A stretch of DNA of 64,000 nucleotides from Spirosoma panaciterrae DSM 21099 (GTDB lineage Bacteria; Bacteroidota; Bacteroidia; Cytophagales; Spirosomataceae). Where the stretch lies: the NCBI RefSeq assembly GCF_000374025.1, contig NZ_KB893243.1:62001-126000 (forward strand). Reading direction: 5' to 3'. Position 1 is the stretch's first letter, and each line of letters begins with the position of its first letter. Positions 1 to 8,550 of this stretch are shown piece by piece. Both the position numbers and the translations under genes were made by a program. The notes under the pieces were generated by a model, which did no database searches, was not told where the DNA came from, and saw only the letters and a list, made by a program, of their open reading frames with translations.

Positions 1-1731
1 GCCGATATGCATGCCTTGCAAGGTAATATAGCGTTGGCCGAGCAGGAGTTGTTTCAGGTACTGGCGCTGTATCGATCCATCCATTATCCCTACCTACACT
101 ATACCTACGACCTGCTCAGTTCACTTTATCATGGGCTTAATAATTATGACAAATCGCTGAAATATGCGCTGCTGACCATAGAAAGTGCTCAGACTACGCA
201 CGACAGCCTATACATGGGTAGCTTTGATCTAACCCTGGCAGTCTTGTATGATGAACTAAAGCAATGGAAAACCGCTATTCCGTACTACAAGAAAGCGTTA
301 GTGTCGTTTGGGGAAAGCAACGTCATTCCCATGGTGCATGTGATTGCGCATAGCCTGTGTAGTCTGCAAATTGTTCATGAAAGCCCGGAAGCGGCTCTTG
401 TCTATTATTCACAAATCTTAAAGCAGTATCCGCTTCCCAATCGCTCTGCGGAATGGTTTTATGCGTATATGACCCTGGCTGAGTGCCATCTGGCTCTCAA
501 ACATTACACGCTGGCCGAAACTTATTACATCAAAATGGCGTCGGTGCACGCAGGGAACACACCTGACAACGCTACTATAGCCTCCTACATCAAGATCGGT
601 ACATTTTATGGCATTGTAAAAAACTATGATAAAGCGCGTGACTATCTGAATCGGGCCTTGAGTATGTTGAAACAGGTTGGTATGACGCGAGGTACGCCCA
701 GTGTACATCTTCAGTTATTCAAACTTGATTCTGCTCAGCACAACTACGTAGCCGCTATCGATCATTACCAGAAATACAAATCTTTAAGCGATTCGATCTT
801 CAACGAAAAGAAAAGCCAGCAGATTGCTAACCTGGAAATTCAGTACAACACCCGCAAAAAAGAACAGGATATAGCCTTGCTGACTCGTCAGAATCAACTC
901 CAGCAAGCCCGAATCCGTGAGAGCGATCTGCAGCGAAACAGCATCATTATAGGCGTTATTTTGCTGATCCTGCTACTGGCGTTGAGTTATAATCGGTATC
1001 GGCTCAAACAGCGTAGCAATCAACTGCTGGAAGCCAAGCAAATAGAGATTAACCTCAAAAACGAGTCGCTGGTAGAGATTTTACAAGAGAAAGAAAAGTT
1101 ACTGGAAGAAAAGGAGTGGATGTTGAAAGAAATTCACCACCGGGTTAAAAACAACCTGCAAATTATTTCCAGTATGCTCAGTGCACAATCTGATTTTTTG
1201 CAGGACCCCAAGGCGCTGACGGCGATTCGGGATAGCCAGAATCGGGTGCATGCGATGGCTCTGATCCATCAAAGGCTCTACCAATCGGAAAATCTGGCGC
1301 AGGTAAGTATGCCCGAATTTATAAAAGAAGTGATTGAGTATCTGATTGATTCATTTGCGCAGGAGCCTTCCGTACAGGCCGACTTTGCTATAGACCCTGT
1401 TCTACTGGATATTGCCCTGGCTATTCCCATCGGATTGATTCTGAATGAAGCCGTTACTAATTCGCTTAAATACGCGTTCCCTAAAAATCGACCCGGCCGT
1501 ATTAGGGTATCCTTTCGGCAAGCAAAGGAACAGACGTATCAGTTGACCATCAGCGACAATGGGGTAGGGTTGCCGACAGCATTGGATATTCGTCGCAGTG
1601 ACACACTGGGCATGACCATGATGCGGGGGTTAAGCCAACAGATTGATGGACAATTAACCGTTTATCAGGATCAGGGTGTTCATATCCAGTTGCTGTTCGG
1701 CCCGGTGCAACATGCCAATAAGGCCGTCTGA
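1..1731 (+). CDS. TPR-containing sensor histidine kinase (HisKA_2 type), 5' end outside window
   Basis: The frame is open to the left edge, so the gene probably starts upstream; the first in-frame ATG is at 7 and residues are counted from there. Residues 1-270 are helical TPR-like repeats, 275-310 a coiled coil, and about 311-329 a single membrane span. A second coiled coil leads into 'EIHHRVKNN' at 375-383, the phosphoacceptor box of HisKA_2 kinases (His377), and a HATPase domain with N-box 'NEAVTNSLKYAF' at 480 and G1 box 'DNGVG' at 517. In this family the TPR part senses or scaffolds on the periplasmic side and the kinase passes phosphate to a receiver. The convergent gene 28 bases away encodes a receiver-containing regulator, a possible partner (inference). 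Confidence 0.9.
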   Translation, partial: ADMHALQGNIALAEQELFQVLALYRSIHYPYLHYTYDLLSSLYHGLNNYDKSLKYALLTIESAQTTHDSLYMGSFDLTLAVLYDELKQWKTAIPYYKKALVSFGESNVIPMVHVIAHSLCSLQIVHESPEAALVYYSQILKQYPLPNRSAEWFYAYMTLAECHLALKHYTLAETYYIKMASVHAGNTPDNATIASYIKIGTFYGIVKNYDKARDYLNRALSMLKQVGMTRGTPSVHLQLFKLDSAQHNYVAAIDHYQKYKSLSDSIFNEKKSQQIANLEIQYNTRKKEQDIALLTRQNQLQQARIRESDLQRNSIIIGVILLILLLALSYNRYRLKQRSNQLLEAKQIEINLKNESLVEILQEKEKLLEEKEWMLKEIHHRVKNNLQIISSMLSAQSDFLQDPKALTAIRDSQNRVHAMALIHQRLYQSENLAQVSMPEFIKEVIEYLIDSFAQEPSVQADFAIDPVLLDIALAIPIGLILNEAVTNSLKYAFPKNRPGRIRVSFRQAKEQTYQLTISDNGVGLPTALDIRRSDTLGMTMMRGLSQQIDGQLTVYQDQGVHIQLLFGPVQHANKAV

Positions 1732-1733
1732 AC

Positions 1734-1750
1734 TTACTGATAACCAGTAA
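1734..1750. terminator. small hairpin between convergent genes
   Basis: TTACTG, loop ATAAC, CAGTAA: a 6-bp stem directly after the kinase stop codon, followed on the plus strand by TTTAT. It is weak, but it is the only structure in the 28-base gap between two converging genes. Confidence 0.4.
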
Positions 1751-1759
1751 TTTATGATA

Positions 1760-4258
1760 CTAATCCGATTTTGGGGATGAGTTTATATGCAGTTTTTTCA
1801 TACGCGCTTCCAGGGTTGTTGGTTTTAAGTTGAGGAGTTCCGCTGCGCCCCCAATCCCACGAATTCGGTAGCCTGATTTAGCCAGTGCCGCCAGAATAGC
1901 CGTACGCATGGTTTCTTCAATGGGCTGAACCTCTGTTCGTTGGATCGTGGTAGCGGGCAAAACGGATAACGGAGTTGGCCGTAAGGGTTCGGCTAATTGC
2001 AGCGTGGGTGATGAAGACAGAATGGCTGCTCGCTCCAGAACGTGCTCTAATTCCCGGATATTGCCTGGCCAGTTATAAGCCAGTAATTGCGCCAGTGAAT
2101 CGTTGGCAATACTCGACACGGGTTTTCCCAGCTTCTTACTAATGCCACGAAGGAAGTGCATAGCTAATGGCCGGATATCGTCAGGGCGTTCGCGCAGGGG
2201 AGGTATCACAATCGGAAATACATTTAAGCGGTAATACAAATCGGATCGAAACCGCCCCTGGGCTACTTCCTGTTGTAAATTTCGGTTGGTAGCGGCAATG
2301 ATTCGGGTATCGATTCGAATTAGGCCTTTCCCCCCAATTCGTTCAATTTCCTTCTCCTGAATGGCCCGAAGCAGTTTGGCCTGCAATTCGAGGGGAAGCT
2401 CACCAATCTCGTCCAGGAATAATGTGCCCCCGTTGGCTAACTCAAACTTGCCGATTCGTTTTTCAGTTGCTCCGGTAAAGCTACCGCGTTCATGGCCGAA
2501 TAATTCGGATTCGATAAGTTGTGCGGGTAAAGTGGCACAGTTTATTTTGACAATGGTTCGGGTTTTTCGGGATGATAGATTATGTACGGCTCTGGCTACC
2601 AGCTCTTTACCTGTTCCGGTTTCGCCCATAATCAGAACAGTAGCATCGGTAGGAGCCACCTGACCAATGCTTGTAAAAACAGCCTGTATGGCAGGGCTAC
2701 TCCCAATGATTTCTTCAAAATTATAACGGGTTTTGATCTCTTCGGTCAGATACGTTTTCTCCTGCTCCAGTTGCTCGCTCAGCACTTTGATCCGTTCGAA
2801 AGCCATTAAATTTTCCAATGCCAGGCCCATCTGAACGCTAATGTCCTGCATGATGCGCAGGTCTTTATACGTAAACGCAAAGGCGGCTTTGCTGGCTAGT
2901 ACGAGCGATGCGGTGAGCTGGTCCTGAATGAAAATGGGCACGTACAGCGACGATTGTATCCCCAGGGTATTGTCGGGCATGCTATCGGTAAATTGACTTC
3001 CCACGTTTAAGGCTGGCTTAATCAGCCAAGACCGGGCGTCGCTCTGGTCAATCGGGCTGCTCATTGCCGGAAATGGCGTTGTCAGATGGTCGGTAGTTGG
3101 CACAAAAGTACCGTTTACTTTTTGCACCGTACTATCCAGATTGGCCGATGCGGATGGTCGTCCGAGCTGGTAGATACCCACCAGGTCGATAGGAAGCAAT
3201 TCATTGATCGATTGGGCAACCTGGGCTAAAATAGCCCCAATATCAATACCATTTCGGAAAGCATTGACAATCGCAAGTTCTATAGCTTTGATTTGTTGTC
3301 GGGCTGCCAGCTCTTCGTAGACCAGCAGGTTATCCAGGGCCAGGGCAATCTGTGGAATGATGAGGTCAACCGCCTGATAGTCTTTTGTCGTAAACCCATC
3401 AGGCTGGGTACTGGAGAGGATAATGGTGGTTAACGAATTACGCTTTAGTTGAATGGGAAAAAGAGCCAGTGACCGTACACCAAAATTATCCCGGCATGAT
3501 CGGGCAGTAACGTAGGTTTCACAAAGTTGATCAAACGCTTCGCCTGTGAATACCCCTCTTAATCTTCCCAATTGGTCGGGTGCTTCCCGATCCAGTTTCT
3601 CAAGTAATTCGTTCGAGTCTTCTTGCAGTAGAGCGCTTAAATTGACCCGCATAAAGGTATTGGCTGGTGTTTTTTCGAGCATAAGCCAATAAAAAGAGGC
3701 TTCGTCGGGCAAGCCAATCCGAAGGTTTAAGAACGAAAATGGAACCAGGCGATTGATTTGATCGGCAATGGCTAGACATAACTGTTCGCGGTCCTGTATG
3801 GTTACGATAGCGTTGTTTACAGCAATCTGAATTGTTTGTTGTTGACGAAGTTTGGCTTCTTCACTATGCGCGTGCCGATACCGCGCTATTTCCAGGGTTG
3901 TCAAGACATCTTTCTCCCGAAAGGGCTTGGTCAGAAAACCAAATGGCTGGGTTCGTTTGGCTGATTCCAGTAAATGGTCGGTCAAGTTTGCAGACAAGTA
4001 AACGAACGGAATCGACTGGTCATTAAGCCAGTATGCCAGATCAATGCCCGTTTTTTGGCCTTTCAGGAAAATATCGAGCAAGACAATATCGGGCCGATGG
4101 TCATCAATGATGGCCTGGGCTTCATCGACGGATCCTGCCAAACCTACTACCTGATAGCCTGCTTTTATCAAAATGCGTTTTAGGTCATGGGCAATTAGAA
4201 ATTCATCTTCTACAACCAGTAGCTTAGGCAGGCGCGTTGGGTCAGAAACATAAGCCAT
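1760..4258 (-). CDS. Sigma-54-type response regulator: receiver, two GAF domains, AAA+, Fis HTH
   Basis: The start at 4258 (832 aa) puts the receiver domain at the N-terminus; an in-frame ATG at 4321 would add 21 residues lying in the CTCCAATA repeat region. Residues count from 4258. Receiver 12-125 with phosphoacceptor Asp62 in 'LLDIFL' and Lys111 in 'LTKPF'; two GAF-like sensor regions about 145-310 and 325-485; a coiled coil; AAA+ core with Walker A 'GETGTGKE' at 545 and Walker B 'GGTLFLDEIGE' near 610; C-terminal Fis-type helix-turn-helix. Such proteins use ATP to open sigma-54 promoters. The sigma-54 contact loop reads GSFTGA (592-597) rather than the usual GAFTGA. Likely partner: the sensor kinase converging on it. 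Confidence 0.92.
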   Translation of the reverse strand: MAYVSDPTRLPKLLVVEDEFLIAHDLKRILIKAGYQVVGLAGSVDEAQAIIDDHRPDIVLLDIFLKGQKTGIDLAYWLNDQSIPFVYLSANLTDHLLESAKRTQPFGFLTKPFREKDVLTTLEIARYRHAHSEEAKLRQQQTIQIAVNNAIVTIQDREQLCLAIADQINRLVPFSFLNLRIGLPDEASFYWLMLEKTPANTFMRVNLSALLQEDSNELLEKLDREAPDQLGRLRGVFTGEAFDQLCETYVTARSCRDNFGVRSLALFPIQLKRNSLTTIILSSTQPDGFTTKDYQAVDLIIPQIALALDNLLVYEELAARQQIKAIELAIVNAFRNGIDIGAILAQVAQSINELLPIDLVGIYQLGRPSASANLDSTVQKVNGTFVPTTDHLTTPFPAMSSPIDQSDARSWLIKPALNVGSQFTDSMPDNTLGIQSSLYVPIFIQDQLTASLVLASKAAFAFTYKDLRIMQDISVQMGLALENLMAFERIKVLSEQLEQEKTYLTEEIKTRYNFEEIIGSSPAIQAVFTSIGQVAPTDATVLIMGETGTGKELVARAVHNLSSRKTRTIVKINCATLPAQLIESELFGHERGSFTGATEKRIGKFELANGGTLFLDEIGELPLELQAKLLRAIQEKEIERIGGKGLIRIDTRIIAATNRNLQQEVAQGRFRSDLYYRLNVFPIVIPPLRERPDDIRPLAMHFLRGISKKLGKPVSSIANDSLAQLLAYNWPGNIRELEHVLERAAILSSSPTLQLAEPLRPTPLSVLPATTIQRTEVQPIEETMRTAILAALAKSGYRIRGIGGAAELLNLKPTTLEARMKKLHINSSPKSD

Positions 4259-4302
4259 ATCGATTCTAATTGATCGACAGTAAAGATACGACGTATTGCT
4301 AA

Positions 4303-4350
4303 CTCCAATAGTAAGCTCCAATATATTGGAGGCTCTAGTATTTTGGAGCC
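4303..4350. promoter_or_regulatory. Cluster of CTCCAATA half-sites, candidate operator
   Basis: CTCCAATA occurs at 4303-4310 and 4316-4323, its complement TATTGGAG at 4324-4331, and a relaxed copy TTTTGGAG at 4341-4348. Copies two and three form a perfect 16-bp palindrome, CTCCAATATATTGGAG, at 4316-4331. AGGCTC (4330-4335) and GAGCCT (4346-4351) can also pair as a hairpin. The cluster sits between the divergent sigma-54-type regulator and AraC genes, where a regulator would bind. Which protein binds is not shown by the sequence. Confidence 0.5.
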
Positions 4351-4467
4351 TATAGATTATTGTTATCGTTTTGACAGTGAGTTGGTTATGTAATTTAAAT
4401 CACATTGGCACTATGTTCGTAATGGAGAAGGTACCTCTATAACTAACCATGTCCAAAGCTATTCGTT

Positions 4468-5313
4468 ATGAAACGTACTGTATTGCAGCAGCCTTTTCAG
4501 ATTCAGCAGCTAACTCTCGACGAGGGGTTTATTCCGCTACACGACCATACCTATTATGAACTTATTAGTGTTCAGACGGGCTGTGGGTATCATCTGATAA
4601 ATGGAAACCAATTTGCTTATCAGGCAGGTGATCTGTATTGGTTAAGTCCGGCTGATAAGCATGGCCTTATTGTACAACAACAAACCAATCTATACAGCCT
4701 TTCATTTACTACTTTTTATCTGGCCAGCCTGATTGCAGGTAGTTCATATACCTGGCGGCATATCCACGAGAATAGCTCTTCCGATTTTGGTAAGTTATTT
4801 ACTGACCCGATAGCATCCCGTAAGTTGATGGCTTTAGTCGATATTATCCTGGCAGAACAACAGGAAATCCATGAGATAACCGCCAGCCTGGTCGTAGACT
4901 CTCTAATGCAGACTATTTTGAGCTTAGTCGATCGGCAGCTTGCTCAGCAGTCAATAGCAACGACTACGCGACCATCGGCTTCATTGGATTTGATCCAACG
5001 TGTGGTAGCTTATGTCTGCCAGCATATAACGCAGCCTGATTCATTACGGATGGAGAAAATAGCCGATGTATTTAATTATTCACCTGGACATTTAGGAGCA
5101 CTCTTTAAAGAACATCTAGGTGAATCAATTCAGCAGTATATAATTCGGTATAAACTCAAACGGGTTGAAACGCGCTTGAGTTTAAGTGCAATGACAATCT
5201 CGCAGATTGCCGATGAGTTTGGCTTCGCTGATGTCTGTCATCTGAATAAGTTATTCAAGCGATATTATCACGATACACCGAGCAACTATCGTCGATACCT
5301 GCTGTCTAATTAG
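4468..5313 (+). CDS. AraC-family transcriptional regulator
   Basis: 281 aa. The N-terminal 20-90 is a cupin-like effector domain beginning 'FIPLHDHTYYELISV', typical of AraC proteins that sense small molecules. The C-terminal 100 residues hold the paired helix-turn-helix motifs: first helix pair near 194-215, second at 243-265 with 'TISQIADEFGFADVCHL' and the family signature ending 'FKRYYHDTPSNYRR'. It is divergent from the sigma-54-type regulator across a 209-base region with the CTCCAATA cluster, so autoregulation through those sites is plausible. No catabolic gene lies next to it, so the inducer is unknown. Confidence 0.9.
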   Translation: MKRTVLQQPFQIQQLTLDEGFIPLHDHTYYELISVQTGCGYHLINGNQFAYQAGDLYWLSPADKHGLIVQQQTNLYSLSFTTFYLASLIAGSSYTWRHIHENSSSDFGKLFTDPIASRKLMALVDIILAEQQEIHEITASLVVDSLMQTILSLVDRQLAQQSIATTTRPSASLDLIQRVVAYVCQHITQPDSLRMEKIADVFNYSPGHLGALFKEHLGESIQQYIIRYKLKRVETRLSLSAMTISQIADEFGFADVCHLNKLFKRYYHDTPSNYRRYLLSN

Positions 5314-5334
5314 CACGGGATTGCTATATGAATG

Positions 5335-5364
5335 AAAAAGCCTGAGAGCAATCTCAGGCTTTTT
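5335..5364. terminator. Bidirectional intrinsic terminator
   Basis: A perfect 12-bp stem, AAAAAGCCTGAG / CTCAGGCTTTTT, with loop AGCAAT lies between the AraC gene (plus) and carA (minus). The A and T runs on the two flanks give a U-tract in both directions. Confidence 0.9.
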
Positions 5365-5368
5365 CAGA

Positions 5369-6472
5369 TTATTCGTTCATCATCTGTACGAATTGATCGA
5401 ACAGGTACCGCGAGTCGTGTGGTCCGGGCGATGATTCGGGGTGATATTGCACCGAAAAGGCAGGCTTGTCTTTTCGGCGGATACCCTCGATGGTTTTATC
5501 GTTCAGGTTGATATGGGTCAATTCCACATTATCCATATCCATAACTTCTTCGGCTTTCACGGCAAAGCCATGATTTTGAGAGGTCACCTCACAATGCCCC
5601 GTAATCAGGTTTTTAACGGGATGATTCAGCCCTCGGTGGCCATTGTGCATTTTATAAGTTGAAATACCACTGGCCAATGAAAGAATCTGATGACCAAGGC
5701 AGATCCCAAACAAGGGCTTATCCGTATCAAGGGCTTGTTTCACGGTCTCAACGGCATAAGGCATTGCGGCTGGGTCGCCGGGGCCGTTGGCGATGAAATA
5801 GCCATTTGGTTTCCAGGCAGCTAATTCTTCGTGGGGCGTACGGGCAGGAAACACCTTACAGAAGACGCCCCGCTCGTTGAAATTGCTGATAATGCTACGC
5901 TTAACGCCCAGATCTAATACTGCCACACGCAGTTTAGCTTCGGGGTCGCCTTGCTCATACGCTTCTTTTGTACATACCTCCGACGATAGTTCCAGACCTG
6001 CCATGTCAGGCACTTTCTGAAGCTCGGCCAGCAGAGCCGCTGGATCTAAAATCTCCGAGGAGATAATGCAGTTCATAACGCCTTTCGAACGAATATAGCG
6101 TACCAACTGCCGCGTATCGACTCCGTGTATACCAACAATATTGGCCCGTTCAAAATACTCCTGTAACGACCCATCAGCGGTATAGCGTGAGTGAATATTG
6201 GAGAAAAAGTTGCAAACCATCCCCCGGATTTTTACGCTATTAGACTCTTGTTCGGCATTGTTCAACACACCGTAGTTGCCAATATGTGAGGTAGTATTGA
6301 TAATTACCTGCCCATAATAGGAGGGGTCTGTGTAAATTTCCTGGTAGCCGGTCATGCCGGTATTGAAGCAGATTTCGCCAGCGGCTGTCCCGATTTTACC
6401 CAGCGCCAGACCGCGATATACGCTTCCATCCTGTAAAACCAACAATGCTTCAGGTTGCTTCGTATGTTTCAT
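5369..6472 (-). CDS. carA: Carbamoyl-phosphate synthase small (glutaminase) subunit
   Basis: 367 aa, the normal length. The N-terminal half is the CPSase small-chain domain ('CFNTGMTGYQEIYTDPSY', 35-52). The C-terminal half is a class I glutamine amidotransferase with nucleophile Cys258 in 'LFGICLGHQ' and partners His344 and Glu346 in 'VQYHPE'. It hydrolyses glutamine and channels ammonia to the large subunit CarB, feeding arginine and pyrimidine synthesis in the cytoplasm. carB is not in the window. It lies on the same strand as the ribosomal cluster, but a terminator at 6501-6531 separates them, so it is probably its own transcription unit. Confidence 0.97.
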   Translation of the reverse strand: MKHTKQPEALLVLQDGSVYRGLALGKIGTAAGEICFNTGMTGYQEIYTDPSYYGQVIINTTSHIGNYGVLNNAEQESNSVKIRGMVCNFFSNIHSRYTADGSLQEYFERANIVGIHGVDTRQLVRYIRSKGVMNCIISSEILDPAALLAELQKVPDMAGLELSSEVCTKEAYEQGDPEAKLRVAVLDLGVKRSIISNFNERGVFCKVFPARTPHEELAAWKPNGYFIANGPGDPAAMPYAVETVKQALDTDKPLFGICLGHQILSLASGISTYKMHNGHRGLNHPVKNLITGHCEVTSQNHGFAVKAEEVMDMDNVELTHINLNDKTIEGIRRKDKPAFSVQYHPESSPGPHDSRYLFDQFVQMMNE

Positions 6473-6500
6473 GTATGCGTTTGAGCTTGAAATACTAAAA

Positions 6501-6531
6501 AAATGGGCTAACCAGTACGGTTAACCCATTT
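6501..6531 (-). terminator. Intrinsic terminator closing the ribosomal protein cluster
   Basis: AAATGGGCTAACC (6501-6513), loop AGTAC, GGTTAACCCATTT (6519-6531): a 13-bp stem with one mismatch. Read on the minus strand it is followed by a run of seven T. It separates rplQ from carA. Confidence 0.85.
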
Positions 6532-6554
6532 CTATATGACATGTTTGTGAATCA

Positions 6555-7337
6555 CTATTCTTCGGCTTCTTTACCACCTTTCAAACGATCCTGTAATGCA
6601 GTCAGTTCATCCCATTTACCATCGCGGGCCAGGGCAGCCTGTTCATTCCAGGTTGTAGCGTCATGCACGTTGAAACGAGGACCTGCATCCGTCAGTACTT
6701 GCTGAACGGCTTCGTCCTGTGCATCGGCCAACTGTGCAAAGGTAGTAATACCTGCGTTATTCAGCAACTCAGCAATCTTGGGACCAATACCCTCGATCTT
6801 GGTCAGATCATCGCTCGATGTGGCGGTAGCAGCTGGAGCTTCTTCGGCTGGGGCCTCCGTAGCTGGAGCAGCTTCTGCCTCTGTAGTAGCAGTTGCCTGA
6901 CGGGCACTACCACTCCGGCGGCTCCGGCGAGTTTTGGTTGCAGCAGCGGTTTTCTCAGCGGCAGCAGCAATCAGCAACTCATTGAAATCGACCAGTTCGA
7001 TCAGGCAGGTTTCGGCGTTATCGCCCAGACGGCTGCCTAATTTAATAATCCGTGTGTAACCACCAGGACGACTGGCGATTTTATCGGCGACCGTACCAAA
7101 TAATTCTTTGATGGTCTCTTTATTGTGGAGCGTCTGGAAGATCACCCGACGATTCTGGTAGGTATCGTCTTTGGCCCGCGTCAGAATAGGCTCTACGAAT
7201 TTGCGGAGTTCTTTCGCTTTTGCAACCGTCGTTTCAATGCGCTTGTGCATAATCAGCGATGACGCCAGATTTTGTAACAGCGCTTCGCGGTGCGAATGTG
7301 TCCGGCCTAAGTGATTATCTTTTTTACCGTGTCTCAT
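6555..7337 (-). CDS. rplQ: 50S ribosomal protein L17 with C-terminal helix-hairpin-helix extension
   Basis: 260 aa, more than twice the usual 115-130. Residues 1-122 are a full L17 ('MRHGKKDNHLGRTHSHR'). An Ala/Thr/Glu-rich linker (123-175) follows, then a helix-hairpin-helix-like domain at 176-215 ('LTKIEGIGPKIAELL', then 'NNAGITTFAQLADA') and a short Trp-containing helical tail. L17 sits near the peptide exit tunnel in the large subunit. HhH domains usually bind nucleic acid, so the tail may touch rRNA or another factor (inference). Last gene of the cluster, 86 bases after rpoA. Confidence 0.96.
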   Translation of the reverse strand: MRHGKKDNHLGRTHSHREALLQNLASSLIMHKRIETTVAKAKELRKFVEPILTRAKDDTYQNRRVIFQTLHNKETIKELFGTVADKIASRPGGYTRIIKLGSRLGDNAETCLIELVDFNELLIAAAAEKTAAATKTRRSRRSGSARQATATTEAEAAPATEAPAEEAPAATATSSDDLTKIEGIGPKIAELLNNAGITTFAQLADAQDEAVQQVLTDAGPRFNVHDATTWNEQAALARDGKWDELTALQDRLKGGKEAEE

Positions 7338-7341
7338 TGTC

Positions 7342-7418
7342 TTGGAGAAGGGAAGAAGGGAGGAGGGAGAAGGGAAGAGCCAAGCTCCTTTTCCCTTTTC
7401 CTTTTATCCCTTTTCCTT
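7342..7418. repeat. Purine/pyrimidine fold-back repeat between rpoA and rplQ
   Basis: A GGGAGAAGGGAAG-type purine tract (7344-7379) is followed after CCAAG by a CTCCTTTTCCC-type pyrimidine tract (7385-7418). The two arms are imperfectly complementary, so the rpoA-rplQ mRNA spacer could form a long stem. Each arm is itself a short-period repeat. Confidence 0.6.
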
Positions 7419-7423
7419 AGGTT

Positions 7424-8413
7424 TTAATCTTCGTCTAATCTGTATTTGCTGACGTCCATTCCGAACGTCAAATTTTTCTCTGCCACCAATTGCTCCAGCT
7501 CCGTAAGCGACTTCTTCCCGAAGTTGCGGAACTTCATCATATCCGAAATCTCTAGTCGAACCAGATCGCCCAGTGTCCGTACATCTGCCGACTTTAAGCA
7601 GTTGTAAGCACGTACCGACAAATCGAGATCGGCCAGCGACGTTTTCAACAGTTTTCGCATATGCAGCACTTCTTCGTCTACTACGTTCTCTTCTTCTGGC
7701 TTAGCCGTTTCGAAGGTCATGGTTTGATCTGAGAACAGCATGAAGTGCTGGATCAGAATTTTGGCGGCTTCCTGCAGGGCAATTTCAGGGTGTACCGAAC
7801 CATCTGTTTCGATGTCTAAAAGAAGACGTTCGTAGTCCGTTTTTTGCTCAACCCGCGTATTGTCTACACCATATTTCACGTTTTTGATAGGCGTGTAAAT
7901 GGCATCAATAGGGATATGACCAAATGGCAGCTCATTAGCCCGTGGCTCGTCGGCCGGAACATAGCCACGACCTTTTTCCACGATAATTTCCATTTCAAAA
8001 TCCCGTGTATCATCGATGTGGCAGATTTCCAGTTCAGGATTCAGCACTTCAAATGATGGCGAGAATTTGGATATATCACCAGCTTTCAGAACTGGTTGCT
8101 TCTTAATGTTGACGGTGATTTTGTTGTCAACCATGTCCGAAATCTTTTTGAACCGAACCATTTTCAGATTCAGAATAATTTCGGTCACATCTTCAACAAC
8201 GCCCTCGATTGAAGAAAACTCGTGCAACACACCGGGGAATTTTACGCTTGTGATGGCGTATCCTTCCAGCGATGACAGCAGAATGCGACGAAGCGCATTG
8301 CCTATGGTTACACCGTATCCTTTTTCAAGGGGTTTGAATTCAAACGCCCCGTGAAAGTCGTCAGCTTTCTCCACTACGACTTTGTCGGGCATCTGGAACG
8401 CTAATATGGACAT
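7424..8413 (-). CDS. rpoA: RNA polymerase alpha subunit
   Basis: 329 aa, normal length. The N-terminal domain (about 1-230) has the assembly signature 'GYGVTIGNALRRILLSSLEG' and drives dimerisation and binding of beta and beta-prime. A short acidic linker near 240 leads to the C-terminal domain (about 250-320, 'VRTLGDLVRLEISDMMKFR' and 'NFGKKSLTELEQLV'), which contacts upstream promoter DNA and activators. It lies between rpsD and rplQ, the usual alpha-operon place. It has unusually large gaps on both sides (137 and 86 bases), each with an inverted repeat. Confidence 0.98.
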   Translation of the reverse strand: MSILAFQMPDKVVVEKADDFHGAFEFKPLEKGYGVTIGNALRRILLSSLEGYAITSVKFPGVLHEFSSIEGVVEDVTEIILNLKMVRFKKISDMVDNKITVNIKKQPVLKAGDISKFSPSFEVLNPELEICHIDDTRDFEMEIIVEKGRGYVPADEPRANELPFGHIPIDAIYTPIKNVKYGVDNTRVEQKTDYERLLLDIETDGSVHPEIALQEAAKILIQHFMLFSDQTMTFETAKPEEENVVDEEVLHMRKLLKTSLADLDLSVRAYNCLKSADVRTLGDLVRLEISDMMKFRNFGKKSLTELEQLVAEKNLTFGMDVSKYRLDED

Positions 8414-8467
8414 ACGTTTCGTATTTTTAAAGCAGTTCTCTGCCTAGCGTGAAGACTAAACTAGTTT

Positions 8468-8546
8468 TGGTTTTCAGTTTATGATCTGCGATGGGACTAC
8501 GAAATAGAATTGCGTTGACCAACCGAACACCATAAGCTGAAAACCA
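8468..8546. repeat. Inverted repeat between rpsD and rpoA
   Basis: TGGTTTTCAGTTTATG (8468-8483) pairs with CATAAGCTGAAAACCA (8531-8546): 15 of 16 positions match, with a 47-base loop. It fills the 137-base spacer of the alpha-operon mRNA. There is no T run on the minus strand, so it is not an ordinary terminator. Confidence 0.6.
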
Positions 8547-8550
8547 TTTA

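Noticed and set aside
4400..4425. TGGCAC as a sigma-54 promoter upstream of the AraC gene
   Set aside because: The -12 part does not match TTGC at the required distance.
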